From Kroppenstedtia sanguinis (GTDB taxonomy: Bacteria; Bacillota; Bacilli; Thermoactinomycetales; DSM-45169): a stretch of DNA of 64,000 nucleotides. Below are positions 35,254 to 43,274 of the stretch, in pieces. The notes under the pieces were generated by a model. The model had not been told where the DNA came from and ran no database searches. It saw only the letters and a program-made list of their open reading frames with translations. Each line of letters opens with the position of its first letter. Position 1 is the first letter of the stretch. The stretch covers positions 62,001 through 126,000 of the forward strand of contig NZ_JBNPXF010000008.1 of the NCBI RefSeq assembly GCF_050433445.1, read 5' to 3'. The position numbers and the translations under genes are program-made.

Positions 35254-35329
35254 TGGTGGAGCATAGCGGGCTCGAACCGCTGACCTCTACACTGCCAGTG
35301 TAGCGCTCTCCCAGCTGAGCTAATGCCCC
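35254..35329 (-). tRNA. tRNA-Ala (anticodon GGC)
   Basis: The minus strand folds as a 76-nt cloverleaf with encoded CCA. Acceptor GGGGCAT pairs with ATGCTCC with a G3-U70 wobble, the alanine identity element. The D arm is GCTCAGCTGGGAGAGC, the anticodon loop CTGGCAG gives GGC, and the T loop is GGTTCGAGC. Discriminator is A. It reads GCC/GCU alanine codons. Confidence 0.97.
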
Positions 35330-35391
35330 AAAATTAATTTGGCAACAAAATTAATCATATAGCTTGTTCATCCATTTGTCAAGGGCTCCAT

Positions 35392-35415
35392 AAAAAAAAG
35401 GGCGGTTCGCCCTTT
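35392..35415 (-). terminator. Terminator of the LCP gene
   Basis: AAAGGGCG/CGCCCTTT stem with a 3-nt loop followed by T8 on the minus strand, just past the stop at 35429. Confidence 0.9.
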
Positions 35416-35428
35416 CATCCACATCAAA

Positions 35429-36331
35429 TCATTTCAAATCCAAGGTGTCGCGCATTTTTTGTCCGATTCGCTCCCGCTCCGCCTCGGATACTTGGTAGTA
35501 ATAAGTCCCATTGATTTTGGTACCCGTTCCCTTTACCTCTAGAGTCTCCATCTGTCGGGTGGCACTTCGATAATCGATAGCCATCTGTTGCAGTTCCTCA
35601 GGGGAGATATTTGTTTTCACTTGGTTGTCCAGATTTTCCAAGAGCGAAGAAAGGTCCATCAAGATCGACGGCTTGGCCGCCTTGGCAATCACTGCTTTCA
35701 ACACCTGGCGCTGACGGTCATTTCTGCCCAAGTCCCCCCGCGGGTCTTCATAACGCATCCGGGTATACATCAGTGCTTCTTCTCCATTCAGGTGAATCTG
35801 TCCCTCTGGGAAGGGAGTCCCTTTGTAATCAAAGGCGAAGGGATTATTCACATCCACTCCATCCAAGGTATCAATAATATCAGCAAATCCCTTCATATTT
35901 ACTTTGATATAGTAATCGATAGGTACCTTCAAAAAGCTTTCCACCGTCTCCACGGCCATGGGCACTCCACCGAAAGCAAAAGCATGGTTCATTTTGTCCT
36001 GGCTCCCCCTGCCTGCGATCTCTGTCCGGGTGTCTCGGGGGATGTTGAACATCAGTGAGCTGTCGGTCCGTGGATTCACAGTGAGAATCACCATCGTGTC
36101 ACTGCGTCCCTTGTCCCCTTTCCGCTCATCCACCCCCATGATCAGGATGGAGATGGGGTCCTGTCTGTGAACCGAGACTTCTTTCTCACGCAGTTCCGAT
36201 TTTTTCTGTGCCTTCGGTTCATAGATCTGAGAGGCTGTCTCTTTCATGGAAGAATAGAGGTACCAACCATATCCCCCCGCTCCTCCTACAACCAGCAGAA
36301 ATACCACACAAAAAATCTTGAACCATTTCAT
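35429..36331 (-). CDS. LytR-CpsA-Psr (LCP) family cell-wall polymer ligase
   Basis: A 300-residue protein with an N-terminal membrane anchor (FKIFCVVFLLVVGGAGGYGWYL) and an extracellular LCP domain. Signature parts are ILIMGVDERKGDKGRSDTM, NIPRDTRTEI, MNHAFAFGG and YTRMRYEDPRGDLGRNDRQ. These arginines and aspartates bind the polyprenyl pyrophosphate. LCP enzymes attach teichoic acids or polysaccharides to peptidoglycan. Start ATG 36331 has AAAGGAGTC upstream. Confidence 0.95.
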   Translation of the reverse strand: MKWFKIFCVVFLLVVGGAGGYGWYLYSSMKETASQIYEPKAQKKSELREKEVSVHRQDPISILIMGVDERKGDKGRSDTMVILTVNPRTDSSLMFNIPRDTRTEIAGRGSQDKMNHAFAFGGVPMAVETVESFLKVPIDYYIKVNMKGFADIIDTLDGVDVNNPFAFDYKGTPFPEGQIHLNGEEALMYTRMRYEDPRGDLGRNDRQRQVLKAVIAKAAKPSILMDLSSLLENLDNQVKTNISPEELQQMAIDYRSATRQMETLEVKGTGTKINGTYYYQVSEAERERIGQKMRDTLDLK

Positions 36332-36493
36332 GGCATAAGACTCCTTTGAGTTCGGATTCGATCATCTTATTATACCGAAACAACGAAGATTCTCCCTTTT
36401 TTGATCGAGAAGCCCCCTGCTCGTTTCGCAAGGTGGACTTCGCACTCCTCAACAGACAGGTCCAAAGATCAGAGCGGTTGATTCGGGTGTTCT

Positions 36494-36669
36494 TAGGCGT
36501 GTTGATTGGCCCTATTTTAGGTAGGAAACCAGGTCGGGATGGTGGCAAGAGATCGTAGCCCTCCCACCCTCCCCGTCCCCTCAAGCCATATTTTACGATG
36601 GGGGCAATGGGAAGAGCGAAAGGTCAATTTTATTTCCTCCACCTATTTCCTGGTTAATCAACAGCCCTG
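36494..36669. mobile_element. MITE-like element, copy J (176 bp)
   Basis: Left end TAGGCGTGTTGATTGGCC (first base changed), right end GGTTAATCAACAGCCCTG. No 9-bp duplication is seen, so one flank has changed. The right end supplies the last codons and stop of the neighbouring lipoprotein gene. Confidence 0.82.
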
Positions 36670-37505
36670 ATTTCAGGCTTTATTTCTTTAGCAGATTGTT
36701 TCACTTCAGCAGGAATTTGAAGTGGCCTCTTCCTTTCTCGTACCTCGGTTTTAAAATCCAGCTCCGTTGTCAAATGAAAGCCATCCATCACCACTTCGGC
36801 ATCCACCTTCCGTTCCAGCCGAATCGGTCGGAAGGTCTCTGCGTCCAGCCGGATCGTCTGTTGGATGCGTTTGACCTGGAGATGATCCTTCCATTTCACG
36901 AGGCCCGGCGAGGTATCCATCACAGCCAGTTCTTTATGACCCCACCAGACTTGACGGATATAGGAAGCGATGCTCTCTCCCGTCCACTCCATCTGCAAGA
37001 GATAATCTCCCTGCTGTTGAGTGAGGGCCCAATCTTCACCTAGTAATCTCAACTGTTTCAACAGTCGTTTCGGATCATGGGGATGGATGAGATCCAAGGC
37101 CATTCCCTCTGTCCCTTTGGCGGAGATCTTTTCCCACCGGTCCCCCTCGGGATCTTTGAGATACATGGCTCGGTGATTCAAGTAGATCTCTTCAGATGGA
37201 GACCCCTCCCCCAGGGAAACGATGTGGAAACGGTCCGGTGCGTATCCGGCCTCTGTCCACATTTTCTGACGGATCTCACTGTGTGAGGACTTATTTTTAG
37301 GATGGGTTCGGTTTTTTTGCTTCCCTTCGGTTATATATTCCAAGCCCTGAACTTGATTCAGATGAGCGTAGGCCTGATCTAGCATGGCCGCCGCCTTCTG
37401 AGCGGAATTCCTCTCTCCCTTCGCCTCGGTTTTTTCGCTTCCACATCCGGTGAGAGCTGACACAACCAGCGCGATCACCAGGATGAAAGCCTCTCTTCTT
37501 GCCAT
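36654..37505 (-). CDS. Lipoprotein (DUF6612-like), C-terminus remodelled by a MITE
   Basis: A 283-residue exported lipoprotein. The signal FILVIALVVSALTGC has a lipobox with lipidated Cys followed by GSEKTEAKG. The body is a beta-rich domain with paired strands (YITEGKQKN, QTIRLDAETFRPIRLERKV), similar in style to LolA/LppX-like Bacillota lipoproteins. The last few residues (EIRAVD) and the stop are encoded by MITE copy J, so the native end has probably been lost. ATG at 37505 follows AAAAGGGGCGGAG. Confidence 0.7.
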   Translation of the reverse strand: MARREAFILVIALVVSALTGCGSEKTEAKGERNSAQKAAAMLDQAYAHLNQVQGLEYITEGKQKNRTHPKNKSSHSEIRQKMWTEAGYAPDRFHIVSLGEGSPSEEIYLNHRAMYLKDPEGDRWEKISAKGTEGMALDLIHPHDPKRLLKQLRLLGEDWALTQQQGDYLLQMEWTGESIASYIRQVWWGHKELAVMDTSPGLVKWKDHLQVKRIQQTIRLDAETFRPIRLERKVDAEVVMDGFHLTTELDFKTEVRERKRPLQIPAEVKQSAKEIKPEIRAVD

Positions 37506-37625
37506 ATGCTCCGCCCCTTTTCGATGAGCTCTCTCTTGAATATAGCAAAGGATTGTTTCCGCGTCGTCACCCCATCGAACTTTTATACAAAAAAACAACA
37601 CCCGGAAGTTCGGGTGTACAGAATT

Positions 37626-39137
37626 TCACCTACTTTGAGAGAGCAGCTGCTGAACACGGGCTTGCAAGTGATCCTCCGCTCCGCGAAGGACCTCCCTCCG
37701 CCGTTCCCACTCCTGCCGGTCGGCATCTAACCGCTCTTGCCGATTCTTCAACATTCGCCGAGTTTCTCGAGGGTGAGGGCCTCCTCGGCACTGGCGGACA
37801 TCGATAAAATATCGTGGGTCACAGATCTCCGCCCATTTCTCCTCTGGGAAGGGAATTTCCTTGCCGATCCTCTCTTCCACTGCCTCCCGTAACCACTCCG
37901 GTTCGATCCGATGCCTCTGTTCTCGGAAAGCACGGTGAGCCACCTGGGAAGCGATCTGGTGCGCCCTACGGAAGGGGAGTCCCCCTTCCCGAACCCAAGT
38001 GTCGGCCAATTCAGTGACGGTAATCCATCCTTCCCCGGCACGACGTCTCATCTCTTCCTGATTCACTTCCATGGTGCTGATCACAGCAGTCATCAGCTTC
38101 AGCACCCGATTGCTCTTGTCGATAGCCCGATATAGATGGGGCTGCAAATCATCTTCTGTATCGACGATATCCCCAAAAGGGGTATTGTGAATCATTGTGC
38201 AAACCGCCTGGGCATCAGCAATAGCACTGCTGGCGAGAGAGCGGGAATGCTCCACGGAGACCGGATTTCGTTTCTGAGGCATGATGCTGCTGATTTGGAC
38301 ATAGGGATCCGCCACCTGCAGAAAGTTAAATTCCTGGGTACAGAATTGGAGCAACTCCTGGATCCAACGCCCTGCATCCGTCATGAGCAGGATCAGAGCC
38401 GTCGCGGTTTCCAACAGATCATCCGCTCCAGCGATGGCATCATAGGAGTTTTCCACCAGCTCTTCAAAACCCAGAAACGCCTGCACCGACTCCCGGCTGA
38501 TCTTGAATCCGGTGGTGGTGAGTGCTGCCGCTCCCAGGGGACTGCGGTTGACCGTCTGATAAGCGGACCACAACCGGCGGGTGTCTCGTTCCGTCACATC
38601 ATGAACTGCGAGCAAATAATGGCCCAAGGTAGTGGGTTGGGCGGGTTGGGTATGGGTGTAGGCGGGCATCACCGTCTCCAGGTGTTCTCCCCCCACCTCC
38701 AGCAGAGCTTCCCGTAACCTCTGCACCCTCCAGATCACTTCCAACAGTTGTTCCCGCAACACCAGCCGATACATAGCCACTCCCATGTCATTGCGGCTGC
38801 GGGCGATATGCATATTGCCCGCAGCTTCTTCCCCGATCTCTTCGCCCAGCAGACCTTCCACCATGAAAAACAGGTCCTCATACCGAGGATCGTAGTGGAG
38901 CTGGGATGGATCCAACCCCGCCAAGATTTCCACACCCCGGAGAATCTTCCCCGCCTCCTGTGCAGACAGAATCCCCTGGTCACACAGCATCAGCACATGG
39001 GCACGGTGAATCTGAAATTGAGCTTTGAAGAGATAGTCCCTCTGATCGTTAAACACCGGCTTCAACAAGCAATCCACATAAGTCTTGCCGGGAAAGACCG
39101 TTCCATCTCGCTGCTGGATCTCTTCCCTGGTTCCCAA
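37626..39137 (-). CDS. Argininosuccinate lyase-like enzyme in an ABC transporter operon
   Basis: A 503-residue aspartase/fumarase-superfamily lyase. The first conserved block is MHIARSRNDMG, the catalytic His region is YTHTQPAQPTTLGHY, and the flexible signature loop is SSIMPQKRNPVSVEH. TTG start 5-7 nt after AAAGGAGG. It is the last gene after a binding protein, ATPase and permease, 18 bp past the permease stop. No argG or other arginine gene is present, so a substrate other than argininosuccinate is likely, such as an amino-dicarboxylate adduct brought in by the transporter. Confidence 0.82.
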   Translation of the reverse strand: MGTREEIQQRDGTVFPGKTYVDCLLKPVFNDQRDYLFKAQFQIHRAHVLMLCDQGILSAQEAGKILRGVEILAGLDPSQLHYDPRYEDLFFMVEGLLGEEIGEEAAGNMHIARSRNDMGVAMYRLVLREQLLEVIWRVQRLREALLEVGGEHLETVMPAYTHTQPAQPTTLGHYLLAVHDVTERDTRRLWSAYQTVNRSPLGAAALTTTGFKISRESVQAFLGFEELVENSYDAIAGADDLLETATALILLMTDAGRWIQELLQFCTQEFNFLQVADPYVQISSIMPQKRNPVSVEHSRSLASSAIADAQAVCTMIHNTPFGDIVDTEDDLQPHLYRAIDKSNRVLKLMTAVISTMEVNQEEMRRRAGEGWITVTELADTWVREGGLPFRRAHQIASQVAHRAFREQRHRIEPEWLREAVEERIGKEIPFPEEKWAEICDPRYFIDVRQCRGGPHPRETRRMLKNRQERLDADRQEWERRREVLRGAEDHLQARVQQLLSQSR

Positions 39138-39155
39138 TTTGGCCCCTCCTTTGCG

Positions 39156-40862
39156 TCAAAGCGTATTCTCCGCCTTCACTCCGAAAAAACGCTGGGAAAT
39201 CCAGAGGACACCTGCGATCAGGAGTATTTGATACACTGCATAGGCCGACGCCTGCCCCAGGTTGAACATCCGGAGTTGATTCATGATTTCGATGGAGATG
39301 GGACGGTTCGCAAGGGTATAGAGCATCACCGATGAGACAAACTCCCCTACTGCTGTCACAAAGGCGAGCAGAGTCCCAGCCAAGATTCCCGGCAGGATTA
39401 CCGGCAAAACCACTCTGCGGAAGGCGGTAAACCAGCGGGCCCCTAAATTGCGAGCCGCCTCTTCCAGAGAGTCATCCAACTGCTCCAGAGCGGCATGGGT
39501 GGAACGAACCACCAGCGGGATGTGCCGTACAAAGTAGGCCAGGGGCAGAATCCAGAAGGTACCCACCAGGATGCGACCCCAAGTGAAGGGAGTGGGTACG
39601 TTAAAGGCCAGGATCAGGTTCATCGCCACCACGGTAGCCGGCAAAGCCCAGGGTAACATCACCAAAATATCCAGCAGGTTTTTTCCCTTGAATTTCCGTT
39701 TAGCCAGTACATAGGAAGTTAACACACCGAACAGTAAATTCCCTGCCGTGGCCAAGGTCGCCATCCATAGACTGTTGCGGACAGGCTCCCAGATCCGGGG
39801 ATCTTCCATCAATAACCGATAGTTTTCCAGACTAAACTGGGTGGGATAGGTCTGCCAGGTCCAGCTACCCTCTGGAACCAGGGAGAGAATCACCAGGGTC
39901 ACATGGGGAAGAAGGAGCAGGATCACCCCCAGCACCCCTGCAATCACTAGCGGCCATTTTACCCAGGGATTGCGAACCTCCCGCCGATGGTGACTCACTC
40001 CTTTTTCCAACATCCGATAATCCCGCCGTCCTTGGTACCAACGCATAAACAGCAGAAAGGAGATGGAGATGACAGACAAGATCACCGACTGGGCAGCGGC
40101 CATATCCAGATTGCCATTGATCTTGGAAAAGTAGATCTGCAGACTGAGGACGCGAAACCCGCCAGCGAGCAGAAAAGGAGCAGAAAAGGAGGCCATGGAA
40201 GTCATAAAGACCAAGAGAGAGGCCGCTACCAATGCCGGAGTCAGCAAGGGCAAGATCACACTTCGAAACCTTCTCCAAGGACCGGCCCCCAGGTTGGCTG
40301 CGGCTTCTTCCAGGGCGGGATGGATTCCCCGGATAGCAGAGGAGACCGTCATATAGAAATAAACATACATGGTGTAGGCGTGAACCAACAGAATACCTGC
40401 CACCCCTCGCAGCTGAAAGGGCGGCTTTTGCAAACCGAAGAGTTCTTGTAAGAAACGGGTCACCAGACCCGACTCCCCATATAGAAACATAAAGGCCATC
40501 ACCCCGACCAGGGACGGCAACACCATTGGCAAAATCGCCGCCGATGCGAACAGACGACGTCCAGGAAAGTCGTACCGGTTGAAAATCAGCGCCAAGGGAA
40601 CACCGATCAGGGCGCTGAACAGCACACTCAACAGGGAGATATAGACACTGTTCCACAAGGCCTCCAGATTGGACAAGCTTTCTGGACTGAAGAAGGCCCG
40701 GTAATTTTCTAGGGTAAACGCGCCTTCCACCCACACACTCTCCGCCAGGGTCCGATAACTGGGATACAGCACATAAGCCAAGAGAACCGCCAGCACCGGC
40801 AACAAAAGTGCCCATGTGAGCATTCGCTCCGATCCGAGTCGCCTCCGGATCCACTCAAGCAC
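39156..40862 (-). CDS. ABC transporter permease, two fused permease domains
   Basis: A 568-residue membrane protein made of two BPD_transp_1 halves with about six helices each. Each half has an EAA loop: EEAAANLGAGPWRRFRSVIL and EEAARNLGARWFTAFRRVVL. This is the FbpB/ThiP/PhnU-type arrangement used for ferric iron, thiamine or phosphonate binding-protein importers. GTG at 40862 follows GGAGGTGG and overlaps the ATPase stop by 8 bp. Confidence 0.9.
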   Translation of the reverse strand: MLEWIRRRLGSERMLTWALLLPVLAVLLAYVLYPSYRTLAESVWVEGAFTLENYRAFFSPESLSNLEALWNSVYISLLSVLFSALIGVPLALIFNRYDFPGRRLFASAAILPMVLPSLVGVMAFMFLYGESGLVTRFLQELFGLQKPPFQLRGVAGILLVHAYTMYVYFYMTVSSAIRGIHPALEEAAANLGAGPWRRFRSVILPLLTPALVAASLLVFMTSMASFSAPFLLAGGFRVLSLQIYFSKINGNLDMAAAQSVILSVISISFLLFMRWYQGRRDYRMLEKGVSHHRREVRNPWVKWPLVIAGVLGVILLLLPHVTLVILSLVPEGSWTWQTYPTQFSLENYRLLMEDPRIWEPVRNSLWMATLATAGNLLFGVLTSYVLAKRKFKGKNLLDILVMLPWALPATVVAMNLILAFNVPTPFTWGRILVGTFWILPLAYFVRHIPLVVRSTHAALEQLDDSLEEAARNLGARWFTAFRRVVLPVILPGILAGTLLAFVTAVGEFVSSVMLYTLANRPISIEIMNQLRMFNLGQASAYAVYQILLIAGVLWISQRFFGVKAENTL

Positions 40863-41949
40863 ACTCACCACCTCCGGGGAGCAGCTGAATGCAATCCGCC
40901 GGCAACCGAAATACCACCGGCTCCCCTGCCTGGAGGTCAGCGGTGAAATCCGGGCGGTTGACGAAGAGGGCACGGAGAAAAGCTTCAGCTTCCACCTGAG
41001 CCGTACAATGAAAAGAAGATCCCATAAACTGCACCAGTGTCAGGGTGGCAGACAAGGTGTTTTCTCCCGGATCGGCTACCAGTTCTACCCCTTCCGGACG
41101 GATACTGAGACAGACCTGATGCCCTGGAGCAAAAGTCGCCTTCTCCTTCGCCCTGGGCTCCACTCGAAAACGGCGTCCCAGGCTTCGCACCTGGATCTCT
41201 TCTGCATTCACCGCTTCCACGGTGGCAGGAAGCAGATTGGTTTCCCCGATAAAGGAAGCGACAAAAGCATCTTCCGGCCGATTGTAGATCTCTTCCGGAG
41301 TGCCTATCTGCCGACAGGACCCTTGCTGGAAAACGGCGATCCGGTCACTCATGGACAAGGCTTCCACCTGATCGTGGGTCACGTAGATCGTGGTGATCCC
41401 CAGGGAACGTTGCAGGGAGAGAATCTCCGAGCGCATCTCATCCCGCAGGCGGGCGTCCAGATTGGACAGGGGTTCATCCAAGAGCAGAATCCGAGGTCGG
41501 ATCACCAGGGCCCGGGCGAGGGCGACCCGTTGCTGCTGACCCCCACTCAACTGGGCGATCTGCCGGTCACCCAACCCTCCCAAACGAACCAAGTTCAGAG
41601 CCTGCTCCACCCGCTCCTTCCGTTCCGGTTTGGGAATTTTGCGCACCTGGAGTCCAAAGGCTACGTTTTCAAAGACAGTCATATGTGGAAAGAGTGCGTA
41701 ATTTTGAAATACCATCCCCGTGCCCCGCTTTTGAGGGGGAACCTCGGTCACATCCTTGCCATCCAAGTGGATGCGTCCCTGGGATGGAGCATAGAAACCG
41801 GCGATCATCCGCAGGGTGGTCGTTTTTCCGCAACCGCTGGGACCGAGAAGGGTGAAAAATTCCCCCTCCCGGATGGTGAGATCTAGCTCTTCCACCCCTA
41901 CCACGGAACCAAATTTTTTGCACACCCCTTTGAGCTCCACCTGACTCAA
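40855..41949 (-). CDS. ABC importer ATP-binding protein (FbpC/PotA-like)
   Basis: A 364-residue ATPase. Walker A GPSGCGKTTT, Q-loop VFQNYALFPHMT, signature LSGGQQQRVALARAL, Walker B ILLLDEPLSNLD, H-loop VTHDQVEAL. A C-terminal TOBE-like domain (about 240-360) fits the polyamine/iron/sulfate importer class. TTG at 41949 is chosen because it lies 7-8 nt after AGGGAGGGGG. Coupled to the permease. Confidence 0.93.
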   Translation of the reverse strand: MSQVELKGVCKKFGSVVGVEELDLTIREGEFFTLLGPSGCGKTTTLRMIAGFYAPSQGRIHLDGKDVTEVPPQKRGTGMVFQNYALFPHMTVFENVAFGLQVRKIPKPERKERVEQALNLVRLGGLGDRQIAQLSGGQQQRVALARALVIRPRILLLDEPLSNLDARLRDEMRSEILSLQRSLGITTIYVTHDQVEALSMSDRIAVFQQGSCRQIGTPEEIYNRPEDAFVASFIGETNLLPATVEAVNAEEIQVRSLGRRFRVEPRAKEKATFAPGHQVCLSIRPEGVELVADPGENTLSATLTLVQFMGSSFHCTAQVEAEAFLRALFVNRPDFTADLQAGEPVVFRLPADCIQLLPGGGECA

Positions 41950-41973
41950 CAGCAATCCCCCTCCCTATCGGAA

Positions 41974-43044
41974 CTATTCCTCTCTTTGTTTGGCTCCGCT
42001 TTTAATCTTTTGATCCCAGTGTTCCATCCATTCGTTCTCCTTTTCCCGCAGGAGTTTCCAGTCGAGATCCATCGATTGAATGCGGGTTTTTTCGATCCAG
42101 GAAGGCAAATCCTGAATATCCTTTCGGGTGGGGATGCGGTAGTAGGTTTTCGCAAGGTGCTTCATCGCTGATTTAGAGTTGACGAACTCATAGAAAGCTT
42201 TCGCCGCTTGGGGGTGCTGGCCTCCCTTGACCAAGGCGATTCCCTCAGTCAGGACCGGAGTGCCGCTCTCGGGAATCACGAAGTCAAAGGGATAATTCTT
42301 GGTCTCTTTCAGCATGACGGTATCCGGCATATTCCAAATCGTGAGCGCTCCCTCTCCCCGAGCCACCTTGCTGTACATGATCTCCGGATTGGCGGAGTAT
42401 TCCTTGGTATTGGCATCCAACTTTTTCAACCATTCAAACCCTGACTCCGGACTTTTCGTTTCTTTGTAATCCCGGTAGATCATGGCGGAGTAGAGGGTTC
42501 GCATGGTTCCTGAGGCCAGGGGATAGCGGATGATGATTCGGTCTTTCCATTTGGGATCCAGGAGATCATCCCAATCTTGAGGGACTTCTCCCTTGGGGAT
42601 CTCCCGGGTGTTGTACATAATCACTTCCGGGGTCTGGCTGGTTCCCGTCCAGGACCAGTCCGATGCTCGGAACTCTTGGGGAAGAGATTCGGCATAGCCC
42701 GGTTGATAAGGCTGAAGCAACCCCTCCTCCCGAGCCTGTTCAAACATCACCGAGGGAGCCCCCCACCAAAGGTCTGCCTGAGGATTGGCCTTCTCGGAAC
42801 GGATCCGGTCGAGAATTTCCTGGGAACCGATGTCCAGCCATTCCACATCTACCTGGGGATGCTCCTTTTCAAACTGCTTCTCAAAATCTTGTAAGATATC
42901 TTTTCCGTGGGGAGAATAGATGACCACCTTTTCCTCCAAACCGTCCTTGTCAGTACTGTCCCCGTCGGAGGTAGAGGCCATGCAACCCGTGGTCACCCCC
43001 ATCGCCAGCACCATCGCCCCGATCCATCTCCATTTTGCTTTCAA
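41974..43044 (-). CDS. ABC transporter substrate-binding lipoprotein
   Basis: A 356-residue binding protein. The lipid signal has the lipobox VTTGC with Cys near residue 20. VVIYSPHGKDILQDFEKQFE is the usual first strand of iron/phosphonate-type binding proteins (SBP_bac_6/8). NPQADLWWGAP, GVPVL-like TEGIALVKGG and YEFVNS follow in order. TTG at 43044 follows AGGAGGGG; the longer frame upstream is not protein-like. First gene of the four-gene operon. Confidence 0.88.
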   Translation of the reverse strand: MKAKWRWIGAMVLAMGVTTGCMASTSDGDSTDKDGLEEKVVIYSPHGKDILQDFEKQFEKEHPQVDVEWLDIGSQEILDRIRSEKANPQADLWWGAPSVMFEQAREEGLLQPYQPGYAESLPQEFRASDWSWTGTSQTPEVIMYNTREIPKGEVPQDWDDLLDPKWKDRIIIRYPLASGTMRTLYSAMIYRDYKETKSPESGFEWLKKLDANTKEYSANPEIMYSKVARGEGALTIWNMPDTVMLKETKNYPFDFVIPESGTPVLTEGIALVKGGQHPQAAKAFYEFVNSKSAMKHLAKTYYRIPTRKDIQDLPSWIEKTRIQSMDLDWKLLREKENEWMEHWDQKIKSGAKQREE

Positions 43045-43274
43045 CCCCACCCCTCCTGATCCCAAGGGTTCAACCCACGTCTCGATCGGTTTCCAGAGGG
43101 AAAAACGCGACCCCCGGAGGTAGGCCCATTCCACTACATGGTTATCCACTGAAATATGAAAATATGCCAGTTCCCCTCTCGGTATGTCATATATAGGGAC
43201 AATCTGAGATAAGCATACTGAAAGAAGCGGATTCCAACCCTGCTCCAAATTTAATCCGGGAGGTCCGGTCCGGC

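Noticed and set aside
4968..36669. Repeated sequences considered as a CRISPR array
   Set aside because: The copies are 100-428 bp, dispersed, in both orientations and flanked by 9-bp duplications; there are no short regularly spaced repeats and no cas genes.
37626..39137. Naming the lyase argH outright
   Set aside because: No argG or arginine gene is adjacent and the gene is last in an importer operon, so the biosynthetic role is doubtful.
40816..41886. 356-residue plus-strand open frame over the ABC ATPase
   Set aside because: Antisense shadow of a complete ATPase with Walker A, signature and Walker B motifs.
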